Below, in pieces: positions 53,590 to 64,000 of a stretch of DNA of 64,000 nt. The first letter of the stretch is position 1, and each line of letters starts with the position of its first letter. This stretch comes from Allolobophora icterica (lineage: Eukaryota; Annelida; Clitellata; Crassiclitellata; Lumbricidae): assembly GCA_963556255.1 (NCBI GenBank), contig OY744609.1, positions 25,141,036-25,205,035 on the forward strand. The letters are read 5' to 3'. The notes beneath the pieces are model-generated. The model saw only the letters and a program-made list of their open reading frames with translations. It searched no databases and had not been told where the DNA came from. The position numbers and the translations under genes were made by a program.

Positions 53590-54910
53590 ATGTAATATGG
53601 AAACCATATGGGCTTCATATGGGATGCCATATGTCAGGGATCTCTAGATTCATCTGGTTTGCACCCGACAGCCCATATTGAATGCATATGTGCAAGCCAT
53701 CTGGGCTTTAAATGGTATGCATATGGTATCTATATGGCACCACGTCATCTAAACCATATGTATGCCATATAGATACCAGATCTTTACCAATCTGCATTCT
53801 ATATAGAATCTATATTGTTTCTATATGTAACCAGCTGATCTATGCCATATGTTTACCATATAGATACAAGATCCTTACCAATCTGCATTCTATATAGAAT
53901 CCATATTGTTTCTACATGTAACTATCTGATCTACAAAGTATGTATGCCATATGCGATCCAATATGGCAGGGATCCCTAGATTCATCTGGTTTGCACCCGA
54001 CAGCCCATATTGAATGCATATGTCCAAGCCATCTGGCCTTCAAATGGTATCCATACGTCATACATATGGCACAAGATGATCTATGCCATATGTTTACCAC
54101 ATAGATACAAGATCCTTTGCAAATCTGCATTCTATATAGAATCCATATTGTTTCTATATGTAGCTAGCTGGTCTATGCCATATGTATACAATATAGATAC
54201 CAGATCCTTTACCAATCTGCATACTATATATAATCTATATTGTTTCTATATGTAACTAGCTGATCTACAACGTATGTATGCCATATGCGATCCAATATGG
54301 CAGGGATCCCTAGATTCATCTGGTTTGCACCCGACAGCCCATATTGAATGCATATGTCCAAGCCATCTGGGCTTCAAATGGTATCCATATGTCATGCATA
54401 TGGCACCAGGTGATCTATGCCATATGTTTACCATATAGATACCAGATCCTTCACCAATCTGCATACTATATAGAATCTATATTGTTTCTATATGTAACTA
54501 GCTGATCTATGCCATATGTATTCAATATAGATACCAGATCCTTTACCAATCTGCATACTATATAGAATCTATATCGTTTATATATGTAACTAGCTGATCT
54601 ATGCCATATGTATTCAATATAGATACCAGATCCTTTACCAATCTGCATACTATATAGAATCTATAAAGTTTCTATATGTAACTAGGTGGTTTACACCATA
54701 TGTTTGCTATATAGATACCAGATGATGTACCAATCTGCATGCCATATGCAATATATATAGTTCCTATATATAACTAGCTTATCTACACCACATGTATACT
54801 ATACAGATACCAAATGGTTTAGCAATCTGCATGCTAAACAGTAAACCATCTGTGGTCTATATAGCATCCATATGCATGCATCTTCTGTAAGTAATCAGGA
54901 CATCTACAAC
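53590..54910. repeat. CATATG-rich satellite with higher-order structure
   Basis: A 92-bp A monomer (ctatgccatatgtttaccat, gataccagatcctttaccaa, tctgcatactatatagaatc, tttctatatgtaactagctg) occurs about nine times. A 150-bp B monomer (tccctagattcatctggttt, gcacccgacagcccatattg) occurs at 53640, 53972 and 54306. The first part is ordered B-A-A-B-A-A-B with a 332-334-bp period, followed by A monomers only. The word CATATG is very frequent. Frames on both strands are by-products. Confidence 0.93.
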
Positions 54911-55220
54911 ATATGCACAACATATAAAACACATGTAGTCTGCTTATGTAGTTTCCATTTTGAATAAACTTTATTTCACCACATATGAGCAACACAAAAT
55001 AACACCCTCTATACAAAGGAGAAATAACAGAAAAAATATATACATCAGTGATAAAAAATAAGCAGCTCAACTACCTGATAAGCAAATGCCTTTCATAAAC
55101 ATTTATCCTTAAGTCACCAATGTTAAAATTTTTCAATATATCATAGATTTCACAAAGTATCTTTTTGTTGTTGTACAAATAATGCTTGTAGTTCATTTAG
55201 TAGTTTTAGTACTGTAGATT

Positions 55221-55552
55221 AACGGTTCCACAACAAATGGTTCACGACAAATGGTTCATGGACAAATGGTTCATGGACAAATGGTTCACAATCTTCCAGC
55301 TTCTAGGTTGTGTTTTGTTTACATTGGACTACGAAAAAGCATTTGAGCTCTATTTTCATCAAACTAAAAGCTGGATGAGCGATGAAAATATAGCTCAAAC
55401 TAGAAGCTGGATCAGCGATGATGAAAATATAGCTCAAACTAGAAGCTGGAAGATCGATGAAAATAGAGCTCAAACTAGAAGCCTGATTCTCGATGAAAAT
55501 ATAGCTCAAACTAGAGGCTGGATGATCGTGAACCATTTGTCTGGAACCATTT
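55221..55552. mobile_element. Fold-back/MITE with internal tandem repeats
   Basis: 25-bp imperfect terminal inverted repeats (55221-55245 aacggttccacaacaaatgg..., 55528-55552 inverted aaatggttccagacaaatgg...). Inside: a 15-bp repeat (aaatggttcatggac) about three times, and a 36-39-bp repeat (gatgaaaatatagctcaaac) five times. No clear target duplication. Confidence 0.75.
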
Positions 55553-55874
55553 CTCATGACACCATTAACTTGGACAATACTGCCTAACATCAATGTCAGC
55601 CTGAAGCAGTAAACAACCAACATATATGAAAGCACCCATCAATCATTGTGTTATTTACTTTCAAAAACCTCCAAAATATTCTGTTCCATGCAGTTGTCAA
55701 CCTTGCATACTTACTGATAGTAAATGAAATACATTCACATGTAAATACAAGTAGTGGCTCACAATGTGTTTTGAATAAATGCAACAGAACAATTTCATCC
55801 ATGTGTCGTTTAAAAAGCTATTATTATCAGACTTGTAAAATTTTCAAATTATTTCACTTAGGCTCAGTTTAAAC

Positions 55875-56006
55875 CACTGGCGTAAACTTGTCCAAAATAT
55901 TGGGGGAATTTCGTTATTCATTCTACACTTTTTGCATTAAATGTACAGTCCATCTCAATTATTTGGGGCACGCGCCACGGCTGCCCTCCCAGAGTCTACG
56001 CCTATG
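55875..56006. mobile_element. hAT MITE with perfect 8-bp TSD
   Basis: Ends CACTGGCGTAAACTTGTCC and CAGAGTCTACGCCTATG as at 49726-50421. Flanks 55867-55874 and 56007-56014 are both GTTTAAAC. Only 132 bp. Confidence 0.92.
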
Positions 56007-56014
56007 GTTTAAAC

Positions 56015-57740
56015 TGTCTCCTGCAGTCAAAATGACATTTGCACATCAACTGTCACAGTATAATTGCTAAGTATTTTGCTTTTCAACACATGGCAAACTC
56101 AAACACTAATGGCAAACGCATACACAAATATTTATGGGCACCAACTATCCTGAGCACCACAGATTTTGTTATACCGAACTTCATATCCATATAGGATACT
56201 CAAATTCACAAGTAACAATTATTTTCTACATAGAAGTCATTCTATCTATCAGATTAACAGTGTAATCCACAAAACAACAAATAGGATAGGGATAACACCC
56301 CTCCTTGTCTGACACTGCAAACTAATTTGAATATTCTAGAAAATACACAATTCCATCCTACAGCTGCAACCATCTACTACACCAGTGTATCAAACTTATC
56401 AAAAATCTGTGTGGAATATTCTTCATCATTACTTTCAAACACAAACATTTTGATTTACTCAACAGTAGACCTCAAGTTCTGTATAAATTGCTCTATCGCA
56501 ACCAGTTTTCTTCATGAATCCAGACTGAAGGCCAGAAGAACACAGATAACAGCTATACAGCTCAAAAAGACACACCTCAAACTTCGCAATATTTCCACTA
56601 AGTGTTATATCACAGTAGCTGAGCTACAAGACAGATCACATCTTTAGTTTTCACAGGAGGAATTATTACGCCTCAACCAAAATCATTGGTACATATCCAT
56701 AATGCACTCTGCTGCAAATAGTAATGTTAGCAAAGACCTAACTGTATTGGGCGAGTACAGAACAGTTGTTCAGGTTCTCTGGCATGCCATCAAACCTGCA
56801 GCTTTACTGCATTTCAGTTCACATAAACATTTGATAAGGTTGAGATCTATAGCTCTGATGTCTTCTTGATCAGCCTAATATTTTATAAATTTATATACTC
56901 AAGTATGCACCCCACAAATTCATCACTCAATTTCTTAATTGTAAAATATAAAAATTGAGGTTATAAGAACACAATATGCAGAGAAGTATTACACCCCTTA
57001 ATGCAAACAAATTAAAATACCAAACAATAAAATAAGTAACCAAGACATTCCAATTAATGATCACCAACTTAACAGTGCCCATCGAATTGTTGATCGGTTA
57101 ATATCATATCAATACAGTTTTACAGCTATCAAAAACATAAGTTGATGAAGAGGTCATTAACGTCAACCGAAAAGAAGTCCGACTAACCGCCTCGTGACAA
57201 GAAATGACACAGACAAGAAAAGAACACATGTTCCCTCAAGATTGAATGCAATCCTGTGTCCAACATAAGAGTTTATTCTGGGGCATGTTCCTCAGAGTTA
57301 CAGTGATATCCTAGCTGCAATCGATCATGCTGTCGTCAGACTAGGTTGATTTCTCTTTCTCTGTCATCAGAGTTTGTAAAGACTGCAGCACATTTAAGTC
57401 AGACTTCATTGTCCGTTACTGGCAAACTTCATGTTTTACGGCTCCTACAATGCAACAAAAAGTTAACACAAAATTAAAAACCAGATGCTTCACCCCAAAA
57501 AAGAAGTTAATTATTGACAATGATTGAGCACAGAGCACTTTTTCAGAAGAGTTGTAAGAATAATGTCAAGGAAACAGGTTTCATAGGTGAAGAAAAGATG
57601 AGTTCATTAAGAAATGAATACACAGCAGAGTATGAATTTAACTTTTTCTGATGTTTATTAATTAATTCAATTACATTACACACGTATAATTAAATAAGTA
57701 TGTATCAGACATAACTAAATATATATATATACATATAATT
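56015..57740. other. Downstream flank/intron of the RDH gene, unclassified
   Basis: AT-rich; no gene or clear repeat seen, and no C-terminal RDH exon. Confidence 0.4.
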
Positions 57741-57744
57741 GTAA

Positions 57745-59350
57745 TTAGTAACTTCTACTGTGCCGGTGTCTTAAGCACAAAGCATCAACCGATGGCACAT
57801 CAAACCAAGCCTAATATTATCAGGTCAATATCCAGAAGATCAGTCCATAAGACAGAGATACAGCCTATGATGGATAAGCAATTTGAAAGAGGTAAGTTTT
57901 AAGTTGAGAACGAAATGACACAAGGGGCTGGCTGGACAGAGTAAAAAGACACAGGGGCAGAATTCTAAAAAATAGGTCCAGCAACCAAAAAACTCATTCA
58001 CCAAAAACAGTTCTTCATTTTGGTATGACCCCACAAAGATAATGACCTCGCTGAATAATGAAAAGTCTGGAGAATAAGAACTGGTTCTAAGTATTGTTGC
58101 TGACCAGAATTTGTAAACCATGAGACCCAATTTGAAAATAATTCTTTGCTGAACAGGAAGCCAATGCAAAGATTTCAGCACATGGGTTATATGTTCAAAT
58201 TTGGATGTATTAGTTATGGCTCTAGCCAAAGAGTTCTTAAATCTCAGCAGCTTAGGCATGTTTCACCTATTGATACTAGTAAGAAGAGAGCTACAGTAAT
58301 CTAGGTAACTGGCAACCAGAGATATCCTTGCAGACATGTCACGAATGAACGTATATGACGACTTACAAATACTGTTTACACGACCAGTGAAAGACATGGT
58401 AGAAATGAAAACAATGCCTAAGTTACAAGAAGCGTCTGCCAGCTTAACAAATTGAGCCACCCAGTTTCAATGACTAAAGCTGATCATATTTTTAAAGCTG
58501 CTGTGGAGTGCCCAGTAACAGAAGTTCATTGTTTGATCAGTTAGTGTTTAGAGGCCACCACCCAAGACTTTAAGTTGCAAGACTTTAAGGACCATGACAG
58601 ACTGTCAAATGAAGATGTAGATTTTAGTATCACCGGCATAGAAATGATAGCCCAGCGAATGATTTTCCAGCACTGTGCCAAGTGGTATGAAATGTAAACA
58701 AAAGAGGACCAAGCACAAAACCCGGTGGAACACCACATGCCAACAAAGTCCTAGATGAATAATTACCATTTAAATACACTGAGTCCATGGACTAAGGTAA
58801 GTAATAAACCAATTTAGTGCAGGACCAGATATCCCAAAGCAGTGCTTGAGACGATGAAGACGTAGCAAATGTAACAGACAAGTCATGTAGAACAAGTGCT
58901 GTTACCTTACCCCGTCCACTGAACATACGATGTCATTATGAAAAGTAAGCAGTGCAGATTCCGTTGACTGAAACGTAGGATATGCAGTCTGAAAACGGGA
59001 GATGAGTTTGATGATAGATGAGTTTGCATGCATTCAAGGATTTTAAATGTAAAATTCAAGGTTGAGATTGGCCTGTAATTTGAGAGGCAAGAGAAGGTTT
59101 CTTAAGCAGAGGATGAACTATGGCTGAGCAAATGCAGATGGAAGGCATCCCTCGTGCAAATTGATAATCAGTGTAATATATGTTACAGGACATATATTAC
59201 AGACCCAGGACATCAGAGCACTCTTTAGAAACCAAGTAGGAATGGTGTCAAGACCGGTTTTGTTAGGCAGTTGGCAGAAAGTAGTCCATGATAGGAGGTG
59301 TAGAATTTGGATGGAAGAATTTGTCAATGAAAAGAAACTGACCATTTTGT
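57745..59350 (-). mobile_element. CR1/L2-type LINE, decayed, with 3' end
   Basis: Minus strand in shifting frames: NKTGLDTIPTWFLKSALMSW, LHEGCLPSAFAQP (RT start), CSTGFCAWSSFVYISYHLAQ (remnant of PxGFxLGPLLF), LGIVFISTMSF, SYTFIRDMSARISLVASYLD, YCSSLL, NSLARAITNTSKFEHITHVL, KSLHWLPVQQRIIFKLGLMV. The 3' end at 57745-57845 is the same sequence that is triplicated at 23439-23654. Confidence 0.8.
59173..59200. repeat. Perfect 11-bp stem hairpin
   Basis: gtaatatatgt-tacagg-acatatattac, inside the LINE remnant. Confidence 0.85.
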
Positions 59351-59528
59351 CTGAAAACAGGTCAAGAATTTACATATTCCTATACATATATATTACATGT
59401 ATTATAAAACCTTATACATGTTTATGCATTTAACTGTTATATATATATATATATAATATGGATACATGTTTAGTTGTTTACACATACATATGTCAAGAAA
59501 TTAAATCCACATGATTATTTTACCCATA

Positions 59529-59793
59529 TAAGAAGAGCAGTCCTTTAAGCTAGCCCTGAGGCAACCATAGCTATGAACTGTTGGCAACTTCATTTTTTTA
59601 GCCTCAACCAATCCTCTCCCTCACCGTCTCATTTTCCCACTGACCATGTGTGATCAGTGTTCTCATTATAGCCGAGTTGGCTAGGGGCACAGGTTGAACA
59701 GAAATCTGAACTAAATGTCTGCCCTGACGGGGATTTGAAACCTCAACCTCTCGATTGGCAGTCTAGGACGCTAATCACTACACTATTGAGCAC
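59529..59793 (-). mobile_element. tRNA-derived SINE, copy 3
   Basis: Minus orientation: TAGTGTAGTGATTAGCGTCC (A-box side) and GAGGTTTCAAATCCCCGTC (B-box side), followed by the family body; plus 59535-59600 resembles 5437-5500. Confidence 0.78.
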
Positions 59794-59899
59794 ACTATAT
59801 ATAAATATGTGTGTATATATATGCCAGTTTTTATGTGTATAAGTGTGTCAGCATTTGAATGAAAATCCATCATAAGATCCTTACAATAGCATGAATGCA

Positions 59900-60228
59900 G
59901 AATATCAGAAATGAGGAATTATACAGAAAAATCAGTCTGACCTAAAATCTCAAGCAAAGAGTTTTTTGGATAAAGCTCATGCTGTTTGGACATATCTGCA
60001 GAATGAAGGGGCAGAAAAATTAAAACTTTGGTTTATGGAATAATGGAACGCACAAACACAAGAGGAAGACCTAACAGAGAATGGACAGATGACATTGAGG
60101 AATGGTGTGGAGCAAGTCTCCATGAGCTGGGTCACTTGGCACTGGACAGAAGGAGTGGAGAGATATCGTCAGGAGGGCATCAGACACCTATGGGCGCTGA
60201 GCCCATGGTTATTGATGATGATGATACG
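59900..60228 (+). mobile_element. LINE 3' end (endonuclease-RT C-terminus)
   Basis: Plus frame MERTNTRGRPNREWTDDIEE, WCGASLHELGHLALDRRSGE resembles the conserved RGRPRxxWxDDI...LALDRxxWR end of invertebrate EN-RT proteins. It ends in (GAT)n at 60212-60226. Upstream codons carry stops. Confidence 0.75.
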
Positions 60229-61130
60229 TATATAATTGTATATGCATACACAAATAAAAATAAGTGTATATATATATATATACATAATAAATACATACAT
60301 ATCAACATCTATTTCTGACATCAGAATTTAAAAAATCCACCAACATTTATTATTTTAACAAAGCAGAAACATAAAAAAATTATATACACATAGATAAGCA
60401 GAAATATGTAGTTATTCACCCAAGTCACAGAAAAATGTCATCAGGTTTAATACTATGGCAGCCTACAGACTTCTGAAACAGTTGGGAAATTTTCTGTATT
60501 TAATTAATAAATCCTGTACTTGAAACTTTCAAATATTAAAAGTCCAACATAGTTTGAAGAGGCAGTCAATACCATCAATTACTGTTGGCCAGGCTTGATC
60601 AGTTCAGTCCATGAAGTACTTGTTCTCAAAACTTTATATGAAAAAGTTTTTTTAAATGCAAACATACAGCATATGAACTGACAGGATTTTAAGGATACTC
60701 AGATAGGTTACCAGTCAGCTTTTAGTCATTAGCTCATATGGTTTGGACATTTTGGCATTTCTCCTGTGGTGACCAGAATTAGATGGATAATTGTTAAAAT
60801 TGAGCCAACAATATTCAAAACTTTACTGCTAAGCATAAGTTTTGTCAAAAAACTGCACGGTGACTTTGGTGAAAGTGATTGTTTCTTCTGCTAAATAGCA
60901 GCAACGCTTTTCTCGAGAAAGCTATGTGAGCCAGTGTTTAGCGCATTGATTGCGCCTGCATCTAACACACCTGTTGAACACGTTTTTAGTTATAGATCAA
61001 ATATGAGTGACAAGAAGCCAAGAAGCCACATCGTCAATATTTCTGTAGAGCAATTCTAAATAAGTGCATGTGACTTACGACATTGAAGATTTAGCCTCAG
61101 TTGTTAAATAATAAACATCTGCTTGCCTCG
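60229..61130. other. No recognised feature
   Basis: AT-rich; (TA)n at 60266-60281. Nothing coding seen. Confidence 0.4.
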
Positions 61131-61208
61131 TGAGATGGTTACTGTGTTGGGACCTTCAGCAAGACCTTCGACCACAATTAGATATTAGATATGGCACTTA
61201 GTAAATGC

Positions 61209-61249
<41 letters not shown>

Positions 61250-61550
61250 TGCCCAATAGTAGCTATACTCTGTCACAACCATGTGTGTATTATATATTTG
61301 CAGTGCCTGTGAAAGTTGTGGGAAAATAGAAGCCATTTTGTTAGAGCGCTTGCCAAGCAACACGAAGAGTATGCGTCCAAGGCTACAGAGATGGTGACTG
61401 TGTATGGTCCTTCAATCACATTGCTCAGCGCCATCGACTGGTGCTTGATCACTAGATACGGCACTTAATAAATGGATAGTAATAATAATAATAATTCCTG
61501 AATATGAGCTATGCTCTATATTCTGAAACAGCCTCGTGTGTGTAGTTTAA
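61131..61550. repeat. About 250-bp imperfect tandem duplication with (AAT)n tails
   Basis: gatggttactgtgttgggac...atggcacttagtaaatgcat(AAT)n (61134-61249) is repeated as gatggtgactgtgtatggtc...acggcacttaataaatggat(AAT)n (61391-61495). The downstream sequence is also similar (agctatactctgtcacaacc and agctatgctctatattctga). Confidence 0.75.
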
Positions 61551-61974
61551 CCATGTTGTGTCTTAGCATTACCTTTATCCTTGGTCCAGGACTGGGAAAA
61601 CCAAAAACACTGCAGCAGTTAACAAACATGGGCCCATGTCAGTTGCCAAACATGGCACATTGCAGGCCAATTCAGCACCCAACTGTCTTCTGCATTGTCT
61701 TCATATATACCTGCCATGCTACCATACATTTTTAAACAAAGAAATTTTACTCTAGATAGTAATGTGATCCCACATAAAAGATAATAAAAACCTATTAAGA
61801 TAAAAATTTCATTCATACACATATTTACATGGAAACAATATACATTGAAATAAATATACATTAAAACAACACAACATACATACATACATATATAAAGACA
61901 CACAGACATAGTTACATTCAAACGTGCATACATGCACACATACATACAATACAGCTATAATTTGATAATGCTCT

Positions 61975-62345
61975 CCTTACGAAATTCTGAAGTGCACATT
62001 GAAGCCGGGTGACCATTAAAACACCGGAAGGGCCAAGTTTTCAGTTTAGAGTGAAAGACAGTCTCGCTACGAAAATTGCGAGCATGAATAGGTAGAGAGT
62101 TCTCGATGGAGGGAATGGCAACTGAGAATGAATGTGCCGGGCAAAGACAAGACATGTACGAGGAATAACAGGCTTTCCAGCAGATGCTGATCGAAAAAAG
62201 GATCGACCTTAAACAGAGTTGCTTGCAAGATGTGACCATGAAAGATAAGTAAGGTGACAGATGATCTGCATGTGCTCTGTACATGAGGGATGCCAAAGGA
62301 CTGTTGCAAGACTTCAAGTAGTATACAGTTATCCACACAGTCAAA
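61975..62345 (-). mobile_element. CR1/L2-type LINE C-terminal fragment
   Basis: Minus frame HSFSVAIPSIENSLPIHARN, FRSETVFHSKLKTWPF matches the FSVAAPxLWNSLPxxIRN...FKSKLKTxLF block. An upstream part reads FDCVDNCILLEVLQQSFGIP, the FDTVDHxILL block, so most RT sequence between is lost. Confidence 0.7.
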
Positions 62346-62408
62346 AACAGCAGAGGAATGTTGAAAGTTGAAGTCGGTACACACACATACACATATACAT
62401 ACATACAT

Positions 62409-62820
62409 GGGTAATCAGGCATACGGAGTGCCTGTGTATATAAACAATATGGTTACCACTAACTGCTCCAACAGAGCGCTGCTACCTACCTGCCACATCT
62501 CATAATGTAAGTAAGTAATGAACACAAACTTTAATTGACTTCTTAAGAAACAGAACCAAATAAAGTAACGAGTGCCTGAAAATGGTTACTGAGTGTTTCT
62601 TGGGAAGAGGAAGTGTAATTTGGCACTTGTGGTTGTTTTTGCGCAACATGTCCCACCGTTTCATGTCGCTAAACAGTCAATCATGTAATAAAAGTTTGTG
62701 TTCGTTACTTAACAAGTTGCATTATGGGATGTGGCAGGTAGATAGCAGTGCTCTATTGGAGCGAAGTCTGTGGCAACCAAATTGTTTATATAAACACGCT
62801 CTCAGTCTGCATGATTACCC
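62409..62820. mobile_element. Fold-back element with about 125-bp inverted arms
   Basis: Arm 62409-62529 (gggtaatcaggcatacggag...aatgaacacaaac) and arm 62694-62820 (gtttgtgttcgttacttaac...gcatgattaccc) are inverted copies at roughly 80 percent identity by eye, around a 164-bp spacer. No target duplication settled. Confidence 0.85.
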
Positions 62821-63029
62821 ACACAGGACACTAAAAAAACACATGGAAACCTTACATTTAACTGATATGTATGTATGTATATTCGTTTATTGAGTAAACT
62901 GGTTGTCATACCACAACCAGGAACAAAAAAGTTAAGAAAAGAAAGGGAAATGAACATTCAATCGGATCAACAAAGGGCAATGCTCAGGACTATTGTCTAT
63001 AAAATATCTCGTAGTCAAGGACTTTTAGA

Positions 63030-63112
63030 GGGGCGTTTCTGCATGAACCCAGGTTAAGAAACGTTTTGTTCGGTCAGCAGTACAGCATGCTAACCACTAT
63101 ATTATCAAGAGC
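63030..63112 (-). mobile_element. SINE-like tRNA head, decayed
   Basis: Minus orientation ATATAGTGGTTAGCATGCTG and TAACCTGGGTTCATGCAGA; A- and B-box-like but with an expanded middle. Confidence 0.45.
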
Positions 63113-63855
63113 CCCCTGGCAAACTTGCGATATCGGGGTCCCTATCAAAAGTTATTGACTAACCAATTTCAATGGGACTATGTATTACAAGAGGTCACAC
63201 CTTGACACTAATAATCCTACTTAAATGAAAGAAGGGTTTGCTCGTGCATCAGTGAAACTAATAACACTAATCCAACGAAACTAACTAGTTAGCGCCAAAG
63301 ACACTAATAAGGCTAGTTTTTGCCACAACGGTTCCAACTATTAAAACAGCTGTGTAAACTCTAAACATGCGACCCCAAACGTGACCGATTATACACTTGT
63401 ATATATGCTCTGTCTGACGTCAATCATCTTTGATATGACGGCGTCGTTAAATAAACCTTACAAACCATCTAAACATGCACAGTTTTAAAACAGTCAAGTT
63501 TTAAAATAGTCCAGCTCTTTGTTTTACACCTTACTATAACATGAAACTGTTGGAGTTTAACAAGATTTGCAAGGATGAGTTGAGTGTTTTGCAATATTTG
63601 AAATACAAAAAATTCAGCATAGTGAGATTTGAATATTCAACTTGAACATTTCAGCTTTAAAGTTACCTTAAAATTTTTAACGAGTGTTATTAGCGTCATT
63701 GATGCAGGAAACATTTGTGTATAGAATTTGTTGTTAACTTGTTTAATTAAACTACGCCTGTTAGTGTAACGGTGAGTCCTCCTGGTATACATGTAGTCAC
63801 CTTTCCAGGTTGCACAACTAGGGCCCCTATAGCACAAGTTTACCGAACCACCAAT
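63113..63855. other. No recognised feature
   Basis: AT-rich. Motifs at 63398-63460 (tatatgctctgtctgacgtc, gttaaataaacctta) resemble a retroelement tail; not assigned. Confidence 0.35.
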
Positions 63856-63865
63856 AGTAGTAGTA

Positions 63866-63927
<62 letters not shown>

Positions 63928-63952
63928 TGTATGTATGTATGTATGTATGTAT
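63856..63952. repeat. (AGT)n-(AAT)n-(TATG)n compound array
   Basis: AGT x4, about 20 AAT/ATA units, then six TATG units near the right edge. Confidence 0.95.
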
Positions 63953-64000
63953 CAAAACACTTAATATAGCAACCTTTAAGTACCTCACAAAAGCAATATG

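Noticed and set aside
53912..54464. Similar 72-codon minus-strand frames in the CATATG satellite
   Set aside because: They recur because the B monomer recurs; they do not continue in the A monomers and show no codon signal.

Overview
This is a repeat-choked stretch of a metazoan nuclear genome, most probably from a marine invertebrate; the species cannot be named from the sequence. Host genes are split by spliceosomal introns. The rest is non-LTR retrotransposons (RTE and CR1/L2-like), tRNA-derived SINEs, many hAT-type DNA transposons, PIF/Harbinger-like MITEs, and very long tri- and tetranucleotide arrays. Almost every long open frame is an artefact of a microsatellite; the supported host genes are few.

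Layout. At 1-718 on the minus strand is an exon of sulfite oxidase: cytochrome b5 domain, hinge and the start of the molybdenum domain, continuing past the left edge. At 1.2-4.3 kb on the minus strand lies an RTE-type retrotransposon with an uninterrupted 998-codon endonuclease/reverse transcriptase frame. From 5 to 17 kb there are SINE and hAT copies and a 2.7-kb Russian-doll nest: a Harbinger-like MITE split by a hAT, which itself holds a second hAT MITE and a sibling copy of the same Harbinger-like MITE. From 15.7 to 34.9 kb there are broken CR1/L2-type LINEs on both strands, a triplicated LINE 3' end, a possible small two-exon gene of unknown function (25.1-26.0 kb, minus) and a 0.66-kb CAT array. 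From 36 to 45 kb most of the DNA is arrays such as CACT, CAAT, CAGT, CATA, CTGA, CATC and TC.

From 46.1 kb on the plus strand a short-chain dehydrogenase of the retinol dehydrogenase 11-14 type is spread over four exons with exact splice junctions, all phase 1. Its C-terminal exons are not found before the right edge. Its introns and 3' flank contain purine/pyrimidine tracts, a 78-nt hairpin, a SINE, more hATs, a 1.3-kb satellite built from 92- and 150-bp monomers, two fold-back elements and further LINE remnants.

The two recognised genes are on opposite strands, 45 kb apart, with no evident functional link: sulfite oxidase detoxifies sulfite in mitochondria, and the RDH-like enzyme reduces or oxidises retinoids or other lipophilic carbonyls. 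The most informative signal is the mobile-element record. Five hAT insertions have perfect 8-bp target duplications, which gives a relative order of insertions. No tRNA or rRNA gene, CRISPR array, or bacterial or viral gene cluster was seen.
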